This document shows, one piece after another, positions 54,126 to 64,000 of a stretch of 64,000 nucleotides of DNA; position 1 is the first letter of the stretch, and every line of letters starts with the position of its first letter. Both the position numbers and the translations under genes were made by a program. The stretch is taken from positions 12,501-76,500 of the forward strand of contig CP114484.1 of NCBI GenBank assembly GCA_027186245.1, written 5' to 3'. The DNA comes from Coriaria nepalensis (Eukaryota; Streptophyta; Magnoliopsida; Cucurbitales; Coriariaceae). Below the pieces are notes generated by a model, which was not told the origin of the DNA, did not search any database, and worked only from the letters and a program-made list of their open reading frames with translations.

Positions 54126-57100
54126 AGAATGCTCTTTTGTAGAGTCACTTACCAAATATGTAGATTTCAAATACTCATTCTCGATTGGTTTGTGAGTGAC
54201 TCTCAATTTGCATGTGAAATAGACTTGAAACTTGAGAGAGGCTTAGTGAAAATGTCAGTATTATGAATTTTAGAATTACAAAATTTCAACCTTATTTCTC
54301 TCTTATTGATAAGTTCCATAGTCATATGAAAGTTGGTCTTACCAAATTGAATTGGATTTGCAGAGATGGCAATAATAGATAGGCTATCATAGTAGATTGG
54401 TGTAGGTTCCTTTTGAGTGAATCTCAAATCAATCATCATCTTCGTTATCCAAGCTGCTTGATTTGCAGCTGAAGCTACAGTAATGTATTCTACTTCAACT
54501 GTTAATTGAGCAACAACTTGTTGCTTTTTAGAGCTCTAGCAGAACACCCTTGAACCAAGTGAAATATAGAATCCACTTGTATTTTTCATATCATCAACTA
54601 AGCCAGCACAGTCACTATCCACATAGCCATGAAGATTCATTTCCCCCTTCTCATACCAGGTTCCATTTGAAGTTGAACCTTTAAGATATCTGAGGATCCT
54701 TTTAGCTACTCTATTGTGCAATTGAGTTGGCTCGTGCATCAATCTTGAAAGTAAGCAAGTAGTTTGCATAAGATCAAGTTTGGTAGCTGTTAGTTACATG
54801 AGCCCTCTAATAAAACTCTTAAAGCTTGTGGAATATGTCCTTTTGGAAGCATCGGCTTTAGACAATTTTTCACCAGCAACCAATAGAGTGTAGACAACTT
54901 TAGATTTTTCCACCTTGAATTTTTTCAGTAAATTATTAGCATATTTCTCTTGAGATATGAAGATTCCATCTGAAAGTTGATGAATTTCTATCCCAAGGAA
55001 ATATTTCATATTGCCTAAATCAGTTTTCAAATTCCATCTTCATCTTGGATTTGAAATCCCCCAATTGGCTAGAATCACTTCCAATCACCAATAAGTCATC
55101 AACATATAAAGACACAATTAAGATTGATGTACCTGAAGTCTATAAAAACTTGATCTTCCCTACCTTTCATGATGAATCCTTTAGGTTGATTTACATAGAT
55201 CTCTTCTTTAAGATGACCATTCAGAAAGGCTGACTTGATATTAAGTTGAGAAATTTTCTATCCTTTATAGGCTGCCATTACAATCAAAATTCTGATTGTA
55301 TCCATTCTTACAACATGAGCAAAAGTGTCTCCATAATCAACTCATTGTTGTTGAGAATACCCTTTAACCACGAGTCTGGCTTTATGCTTATTGATGGTTC
55401 CATCTGGATTAAGTTTGACTCTAAAAATATATTTCACCCCAATAACCTTCTTGTCTTCTGGTTTCGTAGTCAGCTTTCAAGTTTCATTTTTGTTGATCAT
55501 AGAAATCTTTTCTTTCATTGCTTGTTCCCAATTCAAATTGCCTTTGGCTTCCTCATAGCTCCAAGGTTTAGAGATGGCTAAGTTGCATCTGTGATATACA
55601 TCCTCAATGCTCCTGAATCTCATATTTTTAGGCTTATTTTCTTCATCTGACAAATTTGCAATTAGCACAAATTGCTCCTTATGTAGTAATTTTGTATTAT
55701 CTTCATCTTCATTATCCCATTTGAACTTTGATAGCTCATCAAAAGTCGCATCTCAACTGACTATACTACCTTGTTGGACTTAAGATTGAAGATTCTATAT
55801 CCCTTGCTTTTTGTGTTGTAACCCACTATGATACACTTTTCTAATTTTTCAGAAAGTTTGTTCCTCTTGACATCAGGAACATGAGTAAAGTAGGTTAAAC
55901 AAATGCCTTTAGGTGTGAGGCAGATGGCTTGTGACTGGTCCATGCTTTATATAGACTTTTCCCTTCCACCGACTTGGTAGGTAGTTTGTTTAACAGATAA
56001 ATAGATGTGTAGGTTGCTTCGACCTAAACCTTTTTGGGAGTTTTATTTTCAAACAATATACTCCTAGTCATTTCCATTACATTTATGTTCCTTCATTCAG
56101 CCGCGCCACTTTGCTGAGGGGAGTAAGGTATTGTCAATTGGTGAACAGTGTCATGTGCTTCATAAAAAAGCTTGAACTTAGAGGAGGTGTATTCCCCACC
56201 ATTATCAGTCCTCAATATCTTGATCTTTTTCCCTAATTGTACTTCAACCGTTGCTTTAAAATTTTTAAACAAATCAAACACTTTAGATTTGTTCTTCAAG
56301 AAATAAATCTAGCTAAAACTTGTTTGATCATCCATAAATAACATAAATAATTTGCTATTGTTTAAGGAGAGAACCTTTAAGGGTCCACATACATATGAGT
56401 GAATAATTTGTAGCTTCTCATATGCTCTCTTGGCTTGGTTGATGGGAAAAGGCTTCCTTTTCATTTTTCCCAGTTAACATCACTCACACACTTTAGCTTG
56501 AACTTGCAATTGAGAAATGTCTTCTACTAGACCTTTTGAGCTCAGAGTGTTTAATTTCTTTAAGTCACAATGACCATACCTTCTGTGTCATAGCCATGAT
56601 TCATTAGCTTTGCTCACCATAGCCTTGTGATCACCTTTTTCCTAGTTTAAAGAAAAATTGTTGTTGCTGATTTTGATCTAAGCAATCAACTTCTTTTTTT
56701 AGTCTTAGATTCTGCAATATTCTTCTTGAAAGGTGAGATAACAACCTTTTTTCATCATCTGTCCCACACTGAGAAGATTCTAATCCATATTATGAACATA
56801 TAGAACATCTTTGATTATTCTTACTTCACTGCATGTCTTTACTGACATAGTGCATTTTCCTTTTGCCTTTAATGCTTCAGCATTACTAACTATGATATTG
56901 GTTTTGACTGACATGTATATGCTTAGAAAAAGTTCTTTGTTGAAAGTCATGTGGTTTGAGCAACCACTATGAATTAACAATTCATGTTTTTACCTTGGTT
57001 TTTTGAACTGAGAGACCATGAAGGCATTTTCTTCATTTTCAGCTTGATTTGCTTGCTGAAAACTTTTATTGACAACATACTTCTTTTTTCCTTTAATCCT

Positions 57101-58047
57101 TCTCTACATGCCCAAGGCTCTTGTGATAGGAACACTGAGGTTTGCCCTTGTTCCAATAATTTTTTTCAAAGTGACTTTTTCTCTTGCAAATGGTAAGTGT
57201 TGTCTTTTTTTTTTTTTGTTCACAACAGTTGTTGTCTTAGAACTGCTTGCTTGGTTGTCATATTTCCAAGGTTTTTTTTAAGTTGCAAAGAAAGCTCCTT
57301 CTGAGGTTGAATAAGATCTATTGGTATGTCTCTTCCCTTTTGCTTGAAGTGAACCCATGAACTCATCCATAGTAAAGGTTGAGAGATTCTTGCTTTCTTC
57401 TATTGCATCTACCTTTGAGTCAAATTTGGAGGGTAAGCTCACAAACACTTTGTTCACGATTGAGCTTTCACTATTTACATCACCCAGTACCTTCATTTGT
57501 CTCATAAGCTCATTTAACTTATCCACATAAGCTTTAACAGACTCATCATATATCATTCTTAAAGCTTTAAAATCTCTTCTTGCAGTAAGTAAATTAACTG
57601 CTCTTACTCTTTTTATCCCATGAAATTCTGCTTGAAGTGCATCTTATATAACTTTGGCACTTTTGATGTCAAGAATCCTAGTTTGTATCTTGTTTGAGAT
57701 TGCAGATTGGATGACAATAAGAGCTCTGAAGTTTTTTAATTGCTTCTCATTTTCTGTACTTAATTGATTGGCAGTTAGGTGCTCATCTTCAGTAGGAGGT
57801 TCATAGCTTTCATCAACATCTTCCCATAGATCAAATGCAATAAGGTAGTTTTACATTTTATCATTCTAGATATGATAATCCTTTCCGCCGAAAACAGGTG
57901 GAGAAGGTAAGTTCACACTATTGGTAGACATGGATGATTTTCAGGTTGGAGCAGCTTAAAATTTGGCTTTTTGCTATGAACTATTGAAAGAGGAATGATT
58001 GAGATTGAATGATGATCAAACTTCTCAAGAAATCAACTCTAATACCA

Positions 58048-58634
58048 TGTTAGAATATTGAAGTTTGAATGCAAAAATAGAATACAACTTGATTTCTGAA
58101 ATTTTGCTTACTTACATCTACGCAAGCCTTTTCATATATATTAACTTAGTAAAGTGATTAGTACAAATCAAAACAATTATAATTAAAGTAAACATAAACT
58201 GAAACATCTTTAATCACCATGGATTAGAGGGAATAAAAACTTAACATACATCAAAAGAGTAATTGCACAACTAAGTGCACAAAACAGCAACAAGGACAAA
58301 AGTTATCTATGCAGAAAATAGTTTTTTGCTTTGAGCTAAAAGCAAAAGAAAAAAGCAACCAAACTGAAAATGATGGAACTCTTTAGGCTGGAACTTGAAA
58401 TTTGATGTCTAAACAATCAATTCAAACTTACTTGAAATTGAAGCAACTCCATTTAAATTCAAAATGGGGCAGAAATAGGGTGCAAGACAGAAACATACTC
58501 TAAAATGCAAAGTGGGATAAATCTGACCATAAATCAAGAAATACTGAATCAATTACCTTCAAACCAATTAAAGTAAGTCAGAAGTGATGAGAGGAAGCTA
58601 ATGCGTCGATATGGAATCAAAGAGTCAACATTTC
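58048..58634 (-). repeat. 5' LTR of copia element D (outer end approximate)
   Basis: Starts TGTTAGAATATT beside the PBS complement. The outer end lies near CAACATTTCA (~58634). No clear 5-bp target duplication could be paired with the left side. Confidence 0.75.
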
Positions 58635-59624
58635 AAATAATGAAATGCAGCATAGTTGATGATCTATCAACTAGATGAAAGAATAAGTAAGAATCAGAAA
58701 TTATTTTTAGGAGGTTTTTGGCGTAAACGGAAGGGCTTAATATTTTTGTGATTGTCTTGGTCCCCACATTCATGTCCAAACAAAGGGGAACTACCCAAAA
58801 GTAATTATTTCATTGAAGTATACGTATAAACATATATATAACCTATAACAAAAGTGATATCTTACTTCGTTTTGGCTTTCAGGAAGTGGATTCATTTCCC
58901 GATTAAGCTACAACTCAGGAATCAGTATGTCTAGCTACTGGTTAAGACTAATAATATATAGCAAGCAGGAAGGGTATGTCTTTAGCTGTAAACTTATCAT
59001 GAATTCTAAAGTGCGAATTATGGCCTGAATCACGTCCTCTTTCTGAATCGTAATACGAAGGCCGGTCGGGAACATTAACTGTATATCGTATATGACCAAC
59101 AGAAATGACGCAAATTTGGTAAACTTTGAGGAACAATTTTGACTGCTAATGAATGAATTAATGGTGGCCCTCTTCGCTACTCTTCCGAAAGAGTAACCGT
59201 AGAGTTGGAATGCATGCATGCCTTTTAGTACTTACTACACATCACAATTCACATCCATGCATGCAACAGATTCATTTAATAGCCTATTATAGCTTTTCCT
59301 TTTCAGCGGTACGTTTTAAGATTCCTTTTAGACTACTTATATAGAGATAAGCTTTGACAAAACTACCTACTTAATTTGACCCAATACTAAACAGCACATA
59401 GTTCGTACGTACTGTGAAATTAAGGAAATTTTGATTAAATAAAATTCTATAGCTTGGATTTTCTCTAGTTACATATATATCTCCTGTTCCTTATTAGTTA
59501 TCTTATTATTGATTCTCACTTATTACAAGTACATGTTACCGGATTTTACCAACACATCATCACAGTTAATCCGGCCCAAACATGTATTGTAGCCAATACA
59601 TAAATATAATTATGATGATCCCTC
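58635..59624. other. Intergenic region, 3' flank of the RRM-like gene
   Basis: No supported gene. Two overlapping minus-strand frames at 58935-59219 are open but match nothing I recognise. The last ~150 bases should include the 3' UTR of the RRM-like gene. Confidence 0.4.
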
Positions 59625-60479
59625 TTATATAGCCAAGAAACGCGGTGGCGGCGGCCCTTGCGCCATTGTCGCTTCGGTGCACCTCGGGATGAATTTCCGA
59701 GCCCATACATGCTTTCCATTGATCGTAAATTTAACCTTATCCATCCCGTTCAGAATCACTTCAATAGTAGAAGCCGATCGGAAAACAATTCGAGCAAACA
59801 ATGATTGCTCATTTGGCTGTACTTCTTGCATGTGCAACGACTCAATACAGTCTCCATAGGCTCGATTGAAAAACTCCTTCACCTCGGCTTCATAGATAGG
59901 GTACCCCTTGGGGAATGTCACAAACATAGTCCTACTTTCGGGCGCTACTGTAATATTCTCAACAGCATGAAATTCAGGCTGCGGCTGTTGGACCGGAATA
60001 TTATTCGACATCATTGATAAGTTGTGCTTAGCATTTCTATCAAGAGCTTTTTGAGCTATGTCGTTCAGTGCTCTAGCACACACTTCCTTGAGAATCTTAC
60101 TGACGTTTTGAGTCGCAGCTATCCGATTCTCATGAAAGAACTGGAGAGAGATATCTCTTCCCAGAAAGCCCTGCATGAGAGAGATCTCACTGTTCTCGTA
60201 TGGGGAGGGAGGAATTTGGTCGTTGCTAATGCGCTTGAGGCATGCAAATGTTTCTTCCGCAAGTTCGCTGATCAAAGCACAAGGCAAGGACAGCATATTC
60301 TTGACAACATTTCGGAAGCCGACTTGTTCCAACCAGAGCCAAAAGGCCATGATCCGCATGGACTCGACAGGGTCGCGCCATAGATTGATCACAAGGAGGG
60401 TGTATAGCTCCCTATCGATCCTATGGAATAGCTTGAATTCATCTGGAGAGACATAGCATGAAACACTAGACGTCGACAT
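59625..60479 (-). CDS. RRM-like plant protein of unknown function
   Basis: Single-exon frame of 284 residues. The first half is helical (DEFKLFHRIDRELYTLLVIN, then LWLEQVGFRNVVKNMLSLP, then DISLQFFHENRIAATQNVSK). Residues ~183-264 fit an RRM-type beta-alpha-beta-beta-alpha-beta fold: TMFVTFPKGYPIYEAEVKEF as strand and helix, SLFARIVFRSAST at the RNP1 position (aromatic residues only partly kept), and INGKHVWARKFIP as the last strand. The tail is Pro-rich (GPPPPRFLAI). I recognise it as a plant-specific family with this architecture but know no established function. Reading frame, length and codon pattern support a real gene; the start follows an AT repeat directly upstream. Confidence 0.8.
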   Translation of the reverse strand: MSTSSVSCYVSPDEFKLFHRIDRELYTLLVINLWRDPVESMRIMAFWLWLEQVGFRNVVKNMLSLPCALISELAEETFACLKRISNDQIPPSPYENSEISLMQGFLGRDISLQFFHENRIAATQNVSKILKEVCARALNDIAQKALDRNAKHNLSMMSNNIPVQQPQPEFHAVENITVAPESRTMFVTFPKGYPIYEAEVKEFFNRAYGDCIESLHMQEVQPNEQSLFARIVFRSASTIEVILNGMDKVKFTINGKHVWARKFIPRCTEATMAQGPPPPRFLAI

Positions 60480-60505
60480 AATATATATATATATATATAT
60501 ATATA
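60480..60505. repeat. (AT)n microsatellite directly upstream of the RRM-like gene start
   Basis: About twelve AT units abut the ATG on its 5' side, so the transcript leader would begin its coding part right after an AU run. Confidence 0.85.
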
Positions 60506-60527
60506 CCCCTCCACCTTTTGCTCAATC

Positions 60528-60646
60528 CTGCCAACATAACATAGAAAATGGTTAGCCTTGACATTGCAAACACCAAATTCAAGTGAAAAAATAAAGAAAT
60601 ATAAAAAGAAGAAGTGCAGTGCAATGGACTAAGCAGATAACAGTAC
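60528..60646 (-). other. Probable 5' UTR intron of the RRM-like gene
   Basis: The minus strand shows a donor CAG|GTACTG at 60647/60646 and an acceptor TTGGCAG|GATTG at 60528/60527. A 119-nt intron in the leader is therefore likely. Based on motifs only. Confidence 0.5.
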
Positions 60647-62352
60647 CTGAAGGTGATCGCTGTCCTTGACTACAAGTCACTGTCGAGAGGAGGCCCACAT
60701 CACACATATTTATATGCAAACGAAAGAGTCCTAGACATGTAAATGAATTGTATTTTCTTGACATAAATGTAAATCATCAGAGCGGATACTTCGTTGGCTT
60801 TCAGGGTTTTTAGTCCCTACTGGATAGTTTTTATGGAAATTATTGTTCAGGCAATTACATCTTTTCTTCTTTTGACAGCACAATATTTGGCTATATACCA
60901 GTTTCTTACAATTGTCTGCTTTTCTTATTATTTCAAATATATCCCCTGCAAAAAAGAACAATAAATCCGTAAGCAACGAAACTCTCTTTTGTGTCTATGT
61001 GAAAGATCAACGGCAGAATTTTGGTCCCATAACACAAGAGATACACCAGCCGGCTTCTCAATCAGGTAGAGAAATAAGCAGCCTATAATTTTTCTTCATT
61101 ACATAATTGATCCACTAATCATAAATACATTGATTGCTGCAGTTAAGAAACTGTTGCAGTCAACTGAAAACTACTTATTGTAGTATCTCAGTGCATTGTC
61201 GTCAAAAGATTGATATTCCTTACGTTTGCCAAAAAAAGTCTTCCTAAAACACGTTCGGCTTCGGCATGTGCAACAGTGCAACTATTTGTGCAATTAAGTA
61301 GATTACAATCTTAGTTTCATTAACCTTTTCGTTTGGCTATATCTGATACTATAGCTGGTGCTACATTGGCTCTACCCATCCTGAATCAGTATACAATACT
61401 TCAGTTTTCACATGGTTTCCTGTCCAAGCCAATCTGAAGCAAATCAATGTTGTCTAAAGCAGTTACACTACTCCAGTAGCAGATTGCAGTTTATACTAGA
61501 GGAAGAAGACGGTTCAAAGTCCAAGCCGATCGAAGCAGAGTGGTACATAATCAGCCACGTTCAACAGTGCTTCTTCTACTATAGTTAGCGCTTAGCAGGT
61601 CATTTTTCAATTATCTTTTATCGGTATGGTTCCAAAACATGGTCCGACCTAATGAATTCTTGCATTTTCGGGTGTACTGATTCTCTCGCTTTGCAATGCA
61701 GTTGGAAGAGAAAGCAGAGGCAACCTCGCCTAAGCTTAGCATATGATGAACAAGACGAAAACATAGCAGAAGGTTTTGAAAACGTGAGGATGCAATTTCA
61801 TAGTGTTGTCTAAACATTGCTCAACAGCCAACAGGCACTTCTTGCTTGGTGGAACAAAGTGGTTTCATTCCCATTAGTTTATGCTTGTGTTATTGACTGC
61901 TATTATACCTTTGAAGTGGATGGGGTAACCACCCCATTCGCTCCACTGGAGATAGGGCAGTTCATTCATCTGTCCCAAAACTTTGAATGAAATTATCTAC
62001 CATCTTATCTGCTCCGCCAGCTGACGGATCAGGCGATTATAAGAGATACATATTTTTGCACAACCCTGCCTACATATGACTTGTTTGACAATGTAACAAG
62101 TCAGGCAATGTTAAGTATTTAGCAATAAATCCAAGGGTTTGAGAGATAATATTCTAATGTTTCTTAAATATTAATGTACTCCATTTGAAACTAAACAAGA
62201 CAGGTAACAGTTTCAAATCAGCATCGGCCAGATCATATGTACCACGCACATGGTTGGGCAACCATGTGCTTCTCATGCAGCCTCAAAGTAGAAGGGTTAA
62301 TGGTCTGGTCAACTTCATGCTCTGATATGTATACAAAACTGAAAAAGAAGAA
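60647..62352. other. Intergenic region between the RRM-like gene and the coiled-coil gene
   Basis: Upstream of the RRM-like gene and downstream of the coiled-coil gene, so it should contain one promoter and one 3' UTR. I see no further gene, transposon end or tRNA-like cloverleaf. The ORFs at 60731-60976 and 61611-61817 are short and featureless. Confidence 0.4.
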
Positions 62353-64000
62353 TTAAGCTCCCCTTCGCTCTGCTGGCTCTGGCGACGCAATATTTTGATT
62401 TCTAGATGCTGAAATCTTCTTCTGCAATTCCAGATTTGACATCCTCTCAGCTTCAAATGCTCGCTCAAGCTGCTTTTTATCAACCAAATCACAAAATTTT
62501 GCATTAGAAAAACATATCATAGGATAAGCGCTGTCTACTATAATGGGCACTGTACCTTTGCAGCTCGTGTACTCCATTCTCCTAAAATACCTCTTAGTCT
62601 TTCGTTTTCTTCTACATACTGTTCCAAGTATTAATAAGAAATAGTTGGATAGGTGAAAGAATGGTGGAACTTTTTTGTCAAACATATACAGTGCCAAAAT
62701 TGTATATACCTGATTGTTGGTGGTCCGAACCTGTTGGATCTCTGTATCCCTCTCAGCTATCAGTGAGCGAGCAAGCCGAAGCTCAGACTGTAGTTGGTTT
62801 GTCTGCAACACAAATTTCCCTTCAGAACTGGTTTCAACTTTGTGGCTGTATGGCTAAATATACTGCAGTATTGTACATGTATACAAGATAGTACCTCAGC
62901 AGTGAGTGTCCGTAATTCCTGATCACGTGCTGCTAGCAGATGGGCAAGATCAACCTGCAAAGGAGACACCCGAAACCACTGCCAAGTAAATACCTTATAT
63001 GATGCATCTACTCAAGACTCATAATGACAACAAAACTGAAAGATTTCAGGAAAGAAGCAAGCGCGTAAATAAAAAACAGAAGAAGTTTATATGTAAACCT
63101 GAGGAGTGCTCCCGTCATTGGACCGTTCATATTTACTTAAGCACTCTTGCAACCGAAGAATCTGGAATTACCACAGGTTGTGTGGTAAATCGCCAACATA
63201 AGATATTAAAACCATGATTCTACAACAACCGAACTTCATAGGTATTGGTTGAGAGCCAGAGCACATGCAAGGTACGAAGTTCATTGGAATTCGACCGCCA
63301 TAAATGATAAGCTTTCTTCAGGCGATTACATACCTCTTCACTCAAGAAATGAAGGTTTTCACGTTGATATTGCAACAAAGCCATCTGTTGATCAGAAAGA
63401 CGTCCATCATGATACCTGTTATCACCCCAAAATACTGATAAGGCATCAAATCATAGTTGGTGGATATTATATTCGCATGAAAACTATTAAATTGCCTCCC
63501 AGGTTGCTTTTGAAAGTTGTGGAATAAAAAGAGTGTAACAAAAAGTAGCTGCATCAGCATGGTCAATTACCTCAAACCTTCCAATGAACTTGATGGCTGA
63601 AGTGGAGAATACAACGACTTCAAGACATCAGGCTGAGAATTTAATGAATTGTACTGGTGCACATGACCTACAAGAACCAATGCTTATCAAAAACACACTT
63701 GAGTATTAATGCACAGAGCCGTATGGTTAAAAAACTTCTATCGAGTTTGGCAGAGCACTGGTGAGTAATAAACAATAAGAGATAGCCACACTGGCGTAAT
63801 TCTTCCCCTAGACCACGAGAAAAGCAATCGATGAACAAATTACTCTAATTCAGTTTCCAGCTTTTCTATCAAGATAATTAACTCATCTACTAGGAAGGGG
63901 GGCTCCAGAGATTATGGAAGATATCTGGTAAGGTAGGAAATGACAATGTCTCTAGTACAACCATCAAGAAAATCTTAAAGAGTTTGATCCCCCAAAATTA
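62353..64000 (-). CDS. Coiled-coil protein, 3' part of gene (5' end beyond window)
   Basis: Seven in-phase exons are visible: 63667-63571, 63415-63334, 63161-63099, 62954-62895, 62802-62710, 62618-62556 and 62469-62353. They give about 191 C-terminal residues: VHQYNSLNSQPDVLKSLYSP, HDGRLSDQQMALLQYQREN, LHFLSEEILRLQECLSKYE, VDLAHLLAARDQELRTLTAE, TNQLQSELRLARSLIAERD, YVEENERLRGILGEWSTRAA and LERAFEAERMSNLELQKKIS, ending PAERRGA. Heptad-like Leu/Ile spacing continues through most of it, so a long parallel coiled coil is likely. I do not recognise the family with confidence. The first seen exon starts with a split codon, so at least one more exon lies upstream, in 63668-64000 or past the edge. 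Confidence 0.75.

Larger units (their letters stand above)
53547..58634 (-). mobile_element. Ty1/copia element D with both LTRs, heavily decayed
   Basis: LTRs are approximately 53547-54125 (3') and 58048-58634 (5'), sharing order and many words but with numerous substitutions and indels, so insertion was old. The PBS complement (CTCTAATACCA) lies at 58037-58047. Reading the minus strand: gag at 57990-57000 (FDSKVDAIEESKNLSTFTMDE), protease-start remnant ~56980-56940 (LIHSGCSNHMTF), SVGQM equivalent ~56770, integrase ~56460-55980 (LRTDNGGEYTSSKF, YSPQQSGAAE), RT ~55580-54800 (disrupted) and RNase H 54769-54203 (YVDSDCAGLVDDMKNTSGFY). Stops and frameshifts are frequent. Same family as fragment A and related to F. 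The left end lies about 31 bp upstream of the SSL start codon. Confidence 0.85.

Noticed and set aside
58935..59219. Two overlapping minus-strand ORFs downstream of the RRM-like gene
   Set aside because: Neither frame matches a family I know and no splice pattern supports them; possibly an eroded gene piece but not supportable.

Overview
The window is nuclear DNA from a flowering plant, most likely a eudicot. It is AT-rich, its genes have many short exons with GT/AG introns, and their best-recognised products are plant-specific or have plant forms (plastid KAS II, FLZ zinc finger, UBP1, LAZ1 homologue, RECQL3). Ty1/copia retrotransposon debris fills much of the space between genes. The species cannot be fixed from the sequence. 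All functional calls come from reading the translated exons and from knowledge of the families; no search was run.

Layout: 0.9-6.1 kb (-) is a complete 13-exon plastid 3-oxoacyl-ACP synthase II gene. 8.3-10.2 kb (-) is a 6-exon membrane protein with a PH-like domain. 11.0-12.4 kb (+) is a truncated DEAD-box helicase (RH17-like) pseudogene. 13-15.6 kb holds a copia gag fragment, a MITE-related fragment and a Helitron-helicase remnant. 15.8-16.3 kb (+) is an intact FLZ gene. 17.1-24.6 kb (-) is a complete 12-exon UBP1-type RNA-binding protein whose last intron contains a 3.87-kb, internally deleted copia element with a perfect 5-bp target duplication.

25.4-40.1 kb is a transposon graveyard: an old copia element with both LTRs, a hAT-like MITE, two copia elements fused tail to tail, a LINE piece, a Ty3/gypsy integrase piece and an LTR. 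A broken pollen-receptor-like kinase fragment follows directly. 41.3-43.3 kb (+) is a 7-exon LAZ1 homologue. 43.9-46.1 kb (+) is a decayed methylthioribose-1-phosphate isomerase gene. 46.8-51.9 kb (+) is a complete 19-exon RECQL3 helicase gene with two micro-exons (8 and 4 nt). 52.4-53.5 kb (-) is a broken strictosidine-synthase-like gene with an old copia element inserted about 30 bp upstream of its start. 59.6-60.5 kb (-) is a single-exon RRM-like protein, and 62.4-64 kb (-) is the 3' half of a coiled-coil protein gene running off the right edge.

The intact genes act in unrelated pathways: plastid fatty-acid elongation, membrane/PH function, SnRK1-linked FLZ scaffolding, stress-granule RNA binding, tonoplast LAZ1 function and DNA repair. 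There is no sign of a gene cluster. The recurring theme is retroelement-driven change: intron growth, promoter invasion, gene-fragment shuffling and at least four pseudogenes in 64 kb. I found no convincing new biological system. The strongest unusual signals are the RECQL3 micro-exons, the microhomology junction between two copia elements, and the methionine-salvage pseudogene.
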